From: Tous-C4FEB sp044356555
Lineage (GTDB): Bacteria; Verrucomicrobiota; Verrucomicrobiia; Opitutales; Opitutaceae
Length of the DNA: 64,000 nucleotides
Assembly: GCA_044356555.1 (NCBI GenBank)
Contig: JBIKWB010000011.1
Coordinates: 100,020-164,019, forward strand
Reading direction: 5' to 3'
Part shown: positions 23,880-32,330 of the stretch, piece by piece
How the letters are laid out: every line of letters starts with the position of its first letter
Numbering within the stretch: position 1 is the first letter of the stretch
Position numbers and translations under genes: made by a program
The notes under the pieces: generated by a model
The model's input: the letters and a program-made list of their open reading frames with translations, nothing else
Told to the model about the DNA's origin: nothing
Database searches by the model: none

Positions 23880-24860
23880 TCAGACGACCTTCTTGACGGG
23901 GACCTCGGGGTTGATCTGGGCGAGGGGTTTTTCGCCGTGCATCGCGAGGATGAGGTTCTTCACCGCGGCAGTGGCTTGGCGGACGACGCTCTCGTAAGTG
24001 CGCGAGCCGACGTGCGGGGTGACGACGACGTTGGGCAACTTGAGCAACGGGTGATCGGGGGTCGGCGGCTCTTCGTCGAGGACGTCGGTGCCGTAGCCGC
24101 CGACCTGGCCGGACTTGAGGGCTTCGACCATGTCGGCCGTGTGGACGATCTCGCCGCGGGCGCAGTTGAGGATGAGCACGCCTTTTTTCATCTTCGGAAA
24201 CGACTTCGCGCTGATCATGTCGCGGGTCTCCGGGGTCAGGTTGGTGTGGAGCGAAATGTAGTCGGAGGCGGCGTAAATCTCGTCGAGCGAGGCGGCGCGT
24301 TTGACGTTATGGGCGGCGGCGAATTTCTCGTCCCAGTAAACATCGAAGGCGATCACGTTCATGCCAAACGCGCGGGCGCGGATGGCGACCTCTTTGCCGA
24401 TGCGGCCGAGGCCGACGATGCCGATGGTTTTTTCGAGCAACTCGTGGCCGGTCTTGCGTTTCCAACCGTTGGCGCGGGTGGAGTCGGTGTGGAAGAGCAG
24501 GTTCTTCTCGAGGGCGAGCAGCAAGAGGAACGTGTGCTCGGCGACGGTGGTGTGATTGACGCCGGGAGTGAAGAGGAGCGGGAGGCCGAACTCGGTGCAG
24601 GACTTCACATCGATCTTGTCGACGCCGATGCCGTATTTGCTGATGACTTTGAGTTTCGGGGCGGCTTTTTCCAGGACCTTGCGGGTGATGAGATCGTCGC
24701 CGCAGATGTAACCGTCGATGTCGCCGACGAGGGCGAGCGTATCGGCTTCGTTGAGGGGGCCGCGGGCGCGGATGATTTCCCAACCGGTGTCGGCGAGAAG
24801 TTGGTGGTGTTCGCCCGGAGTGTCTTGGAACGAAGTGGTTGTGAGGAGGATTTTGGTCAT
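23880..24860 (-). CDS. D-isomer 2-hydroxyacid dehydrogenase (phosphoglycerate dehydrogenase-like)
   Basis: 326 residues, two-domain NAD-dependent enzyme. The Rossmann motif GIVGLGRIGKEVA is near residue 147-159; NCARGEIV, DVLDEEPPTPDHPLL and the catalytic His in TPHVGSRT are present. No ACT domain, so it is a short catabolic type rather than regulated SerA. First gene of the cluster downstream of the LysR gene, with Ldh2-like and sugar kinase genes following on the same strand; a ketoaldonate reductase role is an inference from this context. Confidence 0.85.
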   Translation of the reverse strand: MTKILLTTTSFQDTPGEHHQLLADTGWEIIRARGPLNEADTLALVGDIDGYICGDDLITRKVLEKAAPKLKVISKYGIGVDKIDVKSCTEFGLPLLFTPGVNHTTVAEHTFLLLLALEKNLLFHTDSTRANGWKRKTGHELLEKTIGIVGLGRIGKEVAIRARAFGMNVIAFDVYWDEKFAAAHNVKRAASLDEIYAASDYISLHTNLTPETRDMISAKSFPKMKKGVLILNCARGEIVHTADMVEALKSGQVGGYGTDVLDEEPPTPDHPLLKLPNVVVTPHVGSRTYESVVRQATAAVKNLILAMHGEKPLAQINPEVPVKKVV

Positions 24861-25280
24861 AGCAACGGGAGGAAGGTTGAGATTTGCACACCAGTCCGCG
24901 GGAAGTGAAGCGAAAGTTTGGTCAAACCGTGGGACGCGGGCGCAGCCGGAAGTTGAGCGGCGCGCGATTTGCCGGGCGCTAAGCGGGTCGTGCCGGCGGG
25001 CGACCAGGGGAAAAGTTGAAGTAAAAAAAACGCCGAGATGAATCTGCTACGCTCGAACACGCACGGGGTGGCGCGCACGTTGCCCACGACGGGGCGCACC
25101 ATTTTGGCCGGTGGCATCGGTGCGAGGGCTGCCGGCGGAGATTCTGCGGGCGCGGGATTGAGCTTCGAAGGCGTGGTGTTTCGGGTGCTGGCGAAGCGGC
25201 ATTCGCGCGAATTCAAGGCTAGACGTCGGCGCGGGCAACTGAGCCCTTCGCCCGAGCTGTCGCCCGGCGGGAGCGGCAGA
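24861..25280. other. 420-bp gap without a convincing gene
   Basis: Between the hydroxyacid dehydrogenase and the LysR gene. Frames of 80-120 codons exist on both strands, but they are mutually antisense, lack a recognisable family or ribosome site, and I cannot choose between them. The region must hold the promoter of the dehydrogenase operon, the likely LysR target; no palindromic T-N11-A operator stood out. Confidence 0.4.
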
Positions 25281-26183
25281 TCATGACGGTGCCGCGACGG
25301 CGATGAACGCGGCGAGGGCTGGATCAGGGGCGGGATTGGTGCGCCAGCCGACGACGAGGCGGCTTTCAGGGGCGGGGCCGGTCAGCGGGCGGAACACCAC
25401 TTCCGCCGGCAGGTGTTTGGCTTCGCTCGGGCACATGAAAGTCGCGCCTACGCCCGCGCGGACGAGGCCGACGCCGTTGGCGCGGGGCCAGACTTCCTCG
25501 GCGATCCGCGGGGTCACGCCGGAGGCCGCAAACGCCGCGAGCACGCGGTCGTAAAAGCCGGGATTGTGCGTGCGGGGGAACAGGACGAACGGGGTTGTCG
25601 CGAGGTCGATCAGGCGGAGCTCGCGGCGGCGCGCGAGGGGGTGGTCGGCCGGGAGCAGCACGCCGTTTTTCTCCTGCAGCAGGACCTGCGTGCGCAGGCC
25701 GGGGGTGGGCGCGTCGGGGTGGAAAAAGCCGCAGGCGAGATCACCGGATTGCAACGCGGTGAGTTGGGCCGACGTGGGCGATTCATTGAGCTCGAGCCGG
25801 ATGCCGGGGTGGCGGCGGTGGAATTCGCGGATGATCGGCGGCAGGACCGTGGCCATGGCCAAGCCGGTAAAGGCAACGCGGACATGGCCGACCTCGCCGT
25901 CGGCGAGGGCTTTTAGGTCGGAGGGCAGGGCGGCGAGGCCGCGCAGGAGGGGTTCGATGCGATCGAGCAGGAGACGGCCGGCGGGGGTGAGCTCGGCGCC
26001 GCGGCGGGTGCGATTGAGGAGGTCGGTACCGAGCGCGGCCTCAAGTTGCGCGAGGGCACGGCTCAGAGCGGGCTGGGCGACGGCGAGGGTCTCGGCGGCT
26101 TTTCGAAAATGCAGCTGGCGGGCCAGCTCGCGGAAATAGACGAGGTGGCGGAGTTCGAAGGGGTATTGGTAATCGCGGGGCAT
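25281..26183 (-). CDS. LysR-family transcriptional regulator
   Basis: 300 residues. N-terminal winged helix: LRHLVYFRELARQLHFRKAAETLAVAQPALSRALAQLEAALG (about 11-52) is the classic LysR helix-turn-helix. The C-terminal effector domain (~95-300) has the GHVRVAFTGLA start and HPGIRLELNE block. Same strand as, and 420 bp upstream of, the dehydrogenase-Ldh-kinase cluster, so it probably regulates it, with a sugar acid as inducer (inference). Confidence 0.9.
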   Translation of the reverse strand: MPRDYQYPFELRHLVYFRELARQLHFRKAAETLAVAQPALSRALAQLEAALGTDLLNRTRRGAELTPAGRLLLDRIEPLLRGLAALPSDLKALADGEVGHVRVAFTGLAMATVLPPIIREFHRRHPGIRLELNESPTSAQLTALQSGDLACGFFHPDAPTPGLRTQVLLQEKNGVLLPADHPLARRRELRLIDLATTPFVLFPRTHNPGFYDRVLAAFAASGVTPRIAEEVWPRANGVGLVRAGVGATFMCPSEAKHLPAEVVFRPLTGPAPESRLVVGWRTNPAPDPALAAFIAVAAPS

Positions 26184-26568
26184 AAATGGGAGTCGGGGAT
26201 GGGAATGGAAAAAAGGGGGACGATGCGTTAACCGCGAATGGACGCGAATGAGCGCGAATGAGGAGGGAGAGATCGGAGGGTTACCAAGAACGACACGAAA
26301 AGGGAAACGAGGTGGGGCTTGGCCGGCCGGCGACCCGTTTGCGTTGTCGGTTAGAAGCCGGGATCGGCCTTGGGTTGCTGATGCTTATTGGGCATCACGG
26401 AAGGCTAAATTAGTATTTCCCGGCATAGCAACTCTGCGCTACATTCGGTCTTTGTTCGGGGCGTGAATTCGTGTTCCGGGGTTGTCAGAATCTCCGGGAT
26501 GTTCGATGACTCGAAACCCGGAAGTCGAAGAAACCGAAACATCGTCCACGTTCATCTCCCTTTTTTAT
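26184..26568. other. 385-bp divergent intergenic region between lysR-type gene and leuC
   Basis: Contains a dispersed CGCGAATGGACGCGAATG-type repeat at about 26228-26263 and an AT-richer patch (26405-26460) that probably carries the leuC promoter. No leader-peptide attenuator or riboswitch could be supported. A 29-codon in-frame extension upstream of leuC exists but does not resemble the protein family. Confidence 0.4.
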
Positions 26569-27987
26569 ATGCCTAAATCTCTTTTTCAAAAAGTCTGGGA
26601 CGCACACACCGTCCGCCAACTGGCCAACGGTCAGACGCAGCTGCTCATCGGTACGCACCTCATCCACGAGGTGACGAGCCCGCAGGCGTTTGGCATGTTG
26701 CGCGATCTCGGGCTGCCGGTGGCGTTTCCGCACCGCACGTTTGCCACGGTGGACCACATCGTGCCGACCGATCAGTTGGTCGAGCCTTACTCCGATCCGC
26801 TGGCGCAGGCCATGATGGACGAACTGCGGAAAAACTGCGCGCAGTTTGGGATCACGTTTTTCGACCGGGCGAGCGGCAAGCAAGGCATCGTCCACATCGT
26901 GGGGCCGGAGCAGGGCATCACCCAGCCGGGCACGACGATCGCTTGCGGCGATTCGCACACGAGCACGCACGGCGCATTTGGCGCGATCGCGTTTGGCATC
27001 GGCACCAGTCAAGTACGCGATGTGCTGGCGACGCAGACGATGGCGCTCAGCGCGCTCAAGGTGCGCCGCATCGAGGTCAACGGGAAGCTGCGGGCGGGCG
27101 TGTATGCGAAGGACGTTATTCTGCACATCATCCGCACGCTCGGGGTGAACGGCGGCACGGGCTACGCCTACGAATACGCGGGCTCGACCTTCGACGGCTT
27201 CTCGATGGAGGAGCGCATGACGGTGTGCAATATGTCGATCGAGGGCGGCGCCCGGGCCGGCTATGTAAATCCCGACGAGACGACCTTCGCCTACCTCAAG
27301 GGCCGGCCCTACTCGCCGCAAGGCGCGGCGTGGGATGCGGCGGTGGAGACTTGGAAGTCTTTCGCCTCGGATCCGGGCGCGACCTACGACGACGTCGTGA
27401 AGATCGACGCGGCGACCATCGCCCCAACCGTGACATGGGGCATCAACCCCGGCCAAGGCATCGCGATCAACGAAAACATCCCGAGCGTCGAGACGGCCAC
27501 ATCGGACGATGACCGGGCGGGGATCATCGAGGCGCTGGCCTACATGAAGCTGCCACCGGGCGCACCAATCAAGGGCACGGCGATCCACGTCGCGTTCCTC
27601 GGCTCGTGCACCAACGGCCGGCTCTCCGATTTCCAAGAGGTCGCCAAATACCTCAAAGGCCGGAAGGTTGCGCCCGGCATCAAGGCCATCGCGGTGCCCG
27701 GCTCACAGATCGTCGCGCTCCAATGCGAAAAGCTCGGGTTGGACAAAATCATCGCCGAGGCGGGGTTCGAGTGGCGGGCGGCGGGGTGTTCGATGTGTCT
27801 CGCGATGAACCCCGACAAACTCATCGGCGACCAACTCTGCGCGTCGTCGTCGAACCGCAATTTCAAGGGCCGCCAAGGCTCCACCACGGGGCGCACGATC
27901 TTGATGAGCCCGGTGATGGTCGCGGCGGCCGCAGTCACCGGTCACATCGCGGACGCCCGCGAAGTCTTCGCCGTTTCGAACAACTAA
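26569..27987 (+). CDS. leuC: 3-isopropylmalate dehydratase large subunit
   Basis: 472 residues. Catalyses isomerisation of 2- to 3-isopropylmalate in leucine biosynthesis with LeuD. I chose ATG 26569, giving MPKSLFQKVWDAHTV, the usual LeuC start. Aconitase-family features: CGDSHTSTHGAFGAIAFGIGTS, the 4Fe-4S ligands in FLGSCTNGRLSDF and AGCSMCLAMNPD, and the C-terminal SSSNRNFKGRQG. LeuD follows after 107 bp, with a repeat hairpin between. Confidence 0.96.
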   Translation: MPKSLFQKVWDAHTVRQLANGQTQLLIGTHLIHEVTSPQAFGMLRDLGLPVAFPHRTFATVDHIVPTDQLVEPYSDPLAQAMMDELRKNCAQFGITFFDRASGKQGIVHIVGPEQGITQPGTTIACGDSHTSTHGAFGAIAFGIGTSQVRDVLATQTMALSALKVRRIEVNGKLRAGVYAKDVILHIIRTLGVNGGTGYAYEYAGSTFDGFSMEERMTVCNMSIEGGARAGYVNPDETTFAYLKGRPYSPQGAAWDAAVETWKSFASDPGATYDDVVKIDAATIAPTVTWGINPGQGIAINENIPSVETATSDDDRAGIIEALAYMKLPPGAPIKGTAIHVAFLGSCTNGRLSDFQEVAKYLKGRKVAPGIKAIAVPGSQIVALQCEKLGLDKIIAEAGFEWRAAGCSMCLAMNPDKLIGDQLCASSSNRNFKGRQGSTTGRTILMSPVMVAAAAVTGHIADAREVFAVSNN

Positions 27988-28002
27988 AACCTCCAACCTA
28001 GC

Positions 28003-28078
28003 GCCCACGGAACACACGGATAACACGGAAACACAGGACCCGCGGATTTCTTCCGGGTCGTCGGTGGGTTCCGCGGGC
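28003..28078. repeat. CACGGAA repeat forming an imperfect hairpin between leuC and leuD
   Basis: Left arm GCCCACGGAACACACGG (from 28003) and right arm GGTGGGTTCCGCGGGC (to 28078) are complementary with a few mismatches. It fills most of the leuC-leuD gap and may affect relative expression of the two subunits. Confidence 0.65.
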
Positions 28079-28094
28079 AAAAAATCTTCCCATC

Positions 28095-28697
28095 ATGGCT
28101 CTCGCAAAAATCACTTCCTTTACCGGCCGCGCCGTCGCGGTGCCCGGCAACGATATCGACACCGACCGCATCATCCCGGCGCGCTTCATGAAGTGCGTGA
28201 CCTTCGACGGGCTGGGCGAGTTTCTCTTCAACGACGTGCGCAAGCAACTCGACGGCACGCTCAAGCCGCACCCGTTGAATGAGCCCCGTTTCAAGGGCGC
28301 GACGATTTTGCTTTCGGGCGCAAATTTCGGCTGCGGCTCGTCCCGCGAACACGCGCCCCAAGCGATCCAGAAATACGGCTTCCGGGCGGTGATCGCCGAG
28401 GGCTACGCGGAGATTTTCTTCGGCAATTCCATCACGCTCGGGATCCCTTGCGTCACGGCGACCCGCGAGGACATCGCCAAGATCGCGGCGGCGGTCGAAG
28501 CCGATCCGACCCTCGAGGTCACGATCGATGTGACGAAGCAGGAAGTGCGTTTCGGCGGGCAGACCGTAAAAGGCGCGATCCGGGAATCGGCGCGCGATGC
28601 GCTGGTCAACGGACGTTGGGACGCGATCGGGGAGCTGATCGACGGCCTGCCGGCCGCGAAAACAACGGCGGCCAAGTTGCCTTACCTGGCGGCGTGA
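28095..28697 (+). CDS. leuD: 3-isopropylmalate dehydratase small subunit
   Basis: 200 residues, swivelling domain of isopropylmalate isomerase, partner of LeuC. Typical motifs: PGNDIDTDRIIPARFMK near the N terminus and GANFGCGSSREHAPQAI mid-protein, then NSITLGIPC. Length and order (leuC then leuD) are normal. After it lies a 206-bp gap with a small hairpin (CGCCTCGGAGAGGCG) before exbB. Confidence 0.96.
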   Translation: MALAKITSFTGRAVAVPGNDIDTDRIIPARFMKCVTFDGLGEFLFNDVRKQLDGTLKPHPLNEPRFKGATILLSGANFGCGSSREHAPQAIQKYGFRAVIAEGYAEIFFGNSITLGIPCVTATREDIAKIAAAVEADPTLEVTIDVTKQEVRFGGQTVKGAIRESARDALVNGRWDAIGELIDGLPAAKTTAAKLPYLAA

Positions 28698-28903
28698 GGG
28701 GGCGGGTAGGGACGGATCTTCGAGCCGTCCGGCTTTGGATGGGTGGGACCTGCGGCTGACGCGAACGCCTCGGAGAGGCGTCCCAACCCGTTGCAGGGAT
28801 GTTTCGGCCGAAAGCCCGGATTTGACGGGAAAAGAAAAACTGAACTTCGTTACATATTCTGAACCTTTGCCGGACTCCGGCGTCTCCTGTTGCACACACC
28901 TTT

Positions 28904-29512
28904 ATGTTTTTAGCCTCCATTGATGCGGTCCGCATATTCAAAGAAGCCGGTTTGCTGATCTACCCGCTGGGTCTCTGCTCGCTGATCGCGACGTTTATCA
29001 TTGTGGAACGCCTCTTTGCCCTGCGCACCCCGGCGGTTATTCCGGAGGATTTGGCAGAGTCGGTGATCGAAGGTCGTGCTTCGACGGGAGACAAACGGTC
29101 GGCTTTGGGGCGAATTCTGAATTTTGCCTCGAGGCATGTTGGTGATGCCGAGGCGGTGAAGGCCTATGCGCGGCTTGAGGTGATCAAGCTGGAGCGCGGG
29201 GTCAGCTACCTCGATACGATCTACGCGGCGGCGCCGTTGATCGGGCTGATCGGCACGGTGACGGGTTTGCTTGGGGCGTTTTCTGTGGTGGACCCGCAGA
29301 CGAAGATGCCGGATCCGGTGCAGTTCACCGAAAGCGTGGGCTACGCGTTGTCGGCGACGATTCTCGGTCTTTGCATCGCGCTGCCGGCGTTGATTGGGAG
29401 CGGACACCTGCAACGCGTGATCAGTAAACATGCGGCGCAGTTGGATGTATTGCTTGAGCGGGTGCTGGCCAAACAAGGCGCAGCCGAACCACCGTCGGCC
29501 AAGCAGTCATGA
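28904..29512 (+). CDS. exbB: MotA/TolQ/ExbB proton channel family protein
   Basis: 202 residues, three transmembrane segments: LLIYPLGLCSLIATFIIVERL near the N terminus, AAPLIGLIGTVTGLLGAF and ALSATILGLCIALPALIGSG. With ExbD it forms the proton-driven motor that energises TonB or Tol. The stop overlaps the exbD start by ATGA. No tonB gene adjoins, so its TonB partner is elsewhere; it could power the TonB receptor at 45 kb, but Tol or another role cannot be excluded. Confidence 0.88.
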   Translation: MFLASIDAVRIFKEAGLLIYPLGLCSLIATFIIVERLFALRTPAVIPEDLAESVIEGRASTGDKRSALGRILNFASRHVGDAEAVKAYARLEVIKLERGVSYLDTIYAAAPLIGLIGTVTGLLGAFSVVDPQTKMPDPVQFTESVGYALSATILGLCIALPALIGSGHLQRVISKHAAQLDVLLERVLAKQGAAEPPSAKQS

Positions 29513-29907
29513 GCCTGTTGCACCGGCGGCCGCGGCCGCGCCCGGAATTGCCGCTCGTGCCGTTGATCGACGTGCTCGTGATGCTCGTGCTCTTCGCCTA
29601 CGTGACGATGCAGGCGCGCTCGGGTGCGGTGCTCAACTTGACGCTGCCGAAGGTGGACACAGCGGGTAAGAACGATTTCCAGGGCAAGGTCACGGTCGCG
29701 ATCGACAAGGAGGGTGTGGTGACGTTCAACGGCCAGACCGTGAGCGACGAGCAACTCATCACCCTGCTGCGCGAGGTGCGTAATGTGGACAAAGACATCC
29801 CGGTGCTGATCAAGGCCGACGAAACGACGCAGTTGAAAAAGTTGGCTTTCGTGATGGATGCGTGCCGTAAGAGCGGTTTGAACAAATTCAGTCTGCAGAG
29901 CCGGTGA
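29509..29907 (+). CDS. exbD: ExbD/TolR family biopolymer transport protein
   Basis: 132 residues with one N-terminal membrane helix (LPLVPLIDVLVMLVLFAYVTM) carrying the conserved proton-path Asp in PLIDV, and a periplasmic domain (KVTVAIDKEGVVTFNGQ, VLIKADETTQ). It overlaps exbB by 4 bp and is co-translated. Length is usual. Confidence 0.9.
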   Translation: MSLLHRRPRPRPELPLVPLIDVLVMLVLFAYVTMQARSGAVLNLTLPKVDTAGKNDFQGKVTVAIDKEGVVTFNGQTVSDEQLITLLREVRNVDKDIPVLIKADETTQLKKLAFVMDACRKSGLNKFSLQSR

Positions 29908-30183
29908 TGGGCGGGGCGGGTGAGTGGGTAGCAGACGGACTTCTGGAACGCATCCCAAGCACCGGATGTTTTGACCGCGAATGGCTTCGCTACCGCTGCG
30001 CCTTGGAAGAGAGTTTCGACTGATCGTCTCCACAGGAATTTTTGGACCGGCTAATCGCCGGCGGGGTGTGGACACGAGCGGAAGCGTTTAGGGTTTTGGC
30101 TCGGGACCTTCGCAGAATGAGCGCCCGGCGCTTTTGGTTTTTCTCCTCGCTAGGCACTGGCGGCGGAACGCTACTTTCGACGA

Positions 30184-30870
30184 ATGAAAATCGTCATTAC
30201 GGGAGTTACGCGCGGGCTGGGTCGGGCGCTGGCGAAGAAATTCATTTCGCTCGGGCACACGGTGATCGGGTGCGGCCGGAGCGGGACGGAGGTTTTTGAC
30301 CTGCGGATGGACCATGGTGCGCCGCACGATTTCATGGTGTGCGATGTGGCGCTCGACGCCAAGGTCGCGCTCTGGGCGGCCAAAGTATTGGAGCACGACG
30401 CGGCGCCGGATATTTTGATCAACAATGCGGGCGTGATGAATCCGCTCGGGCCGTTGTGGCTGCAGAGCGATCGGGAGTTTACCAAGGTCGTGGATGTGAA
30501 CGTGCGCGGCGTGGCCAACGTGATCCGGCATTTTGTGCCGGCGATGGTCGCGAAGCAGAAAGGTGTGATCGTGAACTTGAGTTCGGGCTGGGGGCGCAGC
30601 GTGGCGCCGGAGGTCGCGCCGTATTGCGCGACAAAATGGGCGATCGAGGGATTGACGAAGGCGCTGGCGGAGGAGTTGCCCGCTGGGATGGCGGCGGTGC
30701 CGCTCAATCCCGGCGTGATCGACACGGACATGTTGCGCGCGTGCTGGGCGGAAGGCGCCGCCAACCACCCGAAGGCGGAGGCGTGGGCCGAAGTGGCGGC
30801 GCCGTTTATTTTGAAGCTCGGGGCAAAGGACAACGGGCGGAGTCTGAGCGTGGGTGGGTTTGTGGGGTGA
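30184..30870 (+). CDS. Short-chain dehydrogenase/reductase
   Basis: 228 residues. Cofactor motif TGVTRGLGRALAKKF at the N terminus, NNAGVMNPLGPL, the catalytic Ser in NLSSGWGRS and YCATK (YxxxK). The PGVIDTDM segment is also typical. A classical SDR of about normal length; preferred cofactor and substrate cannot be told. Isolated gene, 276 bp after exbD with nothing recognisable in between. Confidence 0.9.
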   Translation: MKIVITGVTRGLGRALAKKFISLGHTVIGCGRSGTEVFDLRMDHGAPHDFMVCDVALDAKVALWAAKVLEHDAAPDILINNAGVMNPLGPLWLQSDREFTKVVDVNVRGVANVIRHFVPAMVAKQKGVIVNLSSGWGRSVAPEVAPYCATKWAIEGLTKALAEELPAGMAAVPLNPGVIDTDMLRACWAEGAANHPKAEAWAEVAAPFILKLGAKDNGRSLSVGGFVG

Positions 30871-30901
30871 GGTGTCGCGCGGTGGTAGAGCGCTCGGAAT
30901 C

Positions 30902-30975
30902 CTGACCACGAAAGACACGAAACACACGAAAGGCGGATAGAGGCTTGCCCGCGAATGGACGTAGATGGGCGCGAA
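30902..30975. repeat. Dispersed CACGAA/GCGAATGG repeats
   Basis: Adjacent copies of ACCACGAAAGACACGAAACA and TTGCCCGCGAATGGACG types, between the convergent SDR and deacetylase genes. Same repeat family as at 14.2, 14.7, 22.6, 26.2 and 28.0 kb. Confidence 0.7.
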
Positions 30976-31030
30976 AAAGGAAGAGGATTGAAACTTCAGC
31001 GCGTGGAACGAAACCGACCAGCGGTCGGTT

Positions 31031-31984
31031 CTACAGTTTCGGAAAGAACCCGGCGGCGCGGAGGACGGTGGCGGCGTGGATGCGGGCGGTGTGTTCTCGG
31101 TCGCGATTGTAGCCGCCGCCGTAGAGGATTGCGGTGGGGGTTCGCGTCCGCGTGACGAGACCCAAAATGTGTTCGTCGCGGGCCGCGAAGTCGGCGTCGG
31201 TGAGTTTCATTTGGCCGAAGCGGTCGTTCTCGTGGGGGTCGGCGCCAGCGATCCAAAAAACGAGGTCGGGGGCAAACTCGGCAAAGGCCGGCGCGAAGGT
31301 GGCTTCGAGTTGCTCAAGGTAGTCGGCTCCGCCGACGTAACGGGGGAGTTCGACATCGAGGGAGCCGGAGGTTTTTACAGCCGGGTAGTTTTTGCCGACG
31401 TGAATCGAGTAGGTGAATACGCGTTGATCGGCGGCGAAGATGGCGTGGGTGCCGTTGCCCTGATGGGCATCGGTATCGAGGACGAAGACGCGGAGCTCGG
31501 GGCGCGTGACGTGCAGATCGCGGATGGCGATGGCGACGTCGTTGAGGACGCAGTAGCCTTGGCCGTGGTCGGGGAACGCGTGATGCGTGCCGCCGGCGAG
31601 GTTGCAGGCGAGGCCGTCGGTGAGAGCGGCGTAGGTCGCGGCCAGAGTGCCCGCGACTTCGAGCCGAGAGCGGGTGAGCAACGCCTCGCAGGCGGGCAAG
31701 CCGAGTTTCAGCGCCGCGCGTGAGTCGAGCGAGCCGGTGCGAATCTGCTCGAGGTAGTCGGTGGTGTGGACGCGGAGCACGAGGTCGAACGGCGCGGGGT
31801 CGACGGGATGGATCGAAAGGGAAGGGCTGGAGCGTTTCTCAGCTGATGGATGACAAGCGGATGGGGGCGGAAGCGGGGTGGAGGCGGCACGGATGAGGGC
31901 TTCGGCGCGCCAGAATTTGTCCATCGGGAACGGGTGCTCGGCCGGGAGCGGAAAGGTGTAATCTTGATGGTAAAAACAGCGCAC
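31031..31984 (-). CDS. Histone-deacetylase family protein, class IV (HDAC11-like)
   Basis: 317 residues of the arginase/deacetylase fold. The tandem His pair of the charge relay is in LAGGTHHAFPDHGQGYCVLND; zinc ligands are Asp/His in VLDTDAHQGNGT and the Asp in WIAGADPHENDRFG. The DxDAHQGNG version (Gln after His) is that of class IV/HDAC11-like enzymes, and YGGGYNRD ends the active site. Bacterial members deacylate small molecules or proteins; substrate unknown. Confidence 0.88.
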   Translation of the reverse strand: MRCFYHQDYTFPLPAEHPFPMDKFWRAEALIRAASTPLPPPSACHPSAEKRSSPSLSIHPVDPAPFDLVLRVHTTDYLEQIRTGSLDSRAALKLGLPACEALLTRSRLEVAGTLAATYAALTDGLACNLAGGTHHAFPDHGQGYCVLNDVAIAIRDLHVTRPELRVFVLDTDAHQGNGTHAIFAADQRVFTYSIHVGKNYPAVKTSGSLDVELPRYVGGADYLEQLEATFAPAFAEFAPDLVFWIAGADPHENDRFGQMKLTDADFAARDEHILGLVTRTRTPTAILYGGGYNRDREHTARIHAATVLRAAGFFPKL

Positions 31985-32330
31985 CGGTCGAGTGAGCGAG
32001 GATGTGGGCGCGAGGCAAATGGTTGAGCGTAGCCCTAAGGCGCGGGCAACGGATTGCCCGGGCAGGGAGCCGGGATCAGCGCGGGCGGGCGTTGCCGATG
32101 AGCGTTAATCCGGCGCCGATGATTTGGCGCCCTTGGCGGAGCGGTACCGACGACACCTGGCAGTTGGATTTTTGTAGCCCCGAATCTCAGTGGCTGCCCG
32201 TGCGAAACGGCGAAAACCGGATCGGCCGGCAGCGCGGCGACCTCGCGCGAAAAGAGTAAGCTCGCCGCCGCGAGAAGCGGGTAAAGTCCCACGCCGAGCT
32301 ATGGAAAGCGGCGGACGAGGTCCGGCGGCT
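31985..32330. other. 346-bp gap without a supported gene
   Basis: Between the deacetylase and the M16 protease, both on the minus strand. An 85-codon minus-strand frame (32292-32035) begins with a hydrophobic stretch (MGLYPLLAAASLLFSREV) but then becomes Pro/Arg-rich with no family resemblance. I cannot support it as a gene; it could be decayed coding DNA. Confidence 0.35.

Noticed and set aside
24857..25216. 119-codon minus-strand frame upstream of the hydroxyacid dehydrogenase, and an 82-codon plus-strand frame opposite it
   Set aside because: Neither has a ribosome site or family similarity, and they overlap each other; not supported as genes.
26405..26568. Leucine leader-peptide attenuator before leuC
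   Set aside because: A few Leu codons occur in one frame near 26376-26390, but no leader frame with alternative hairpins and a terminator could be drawn.
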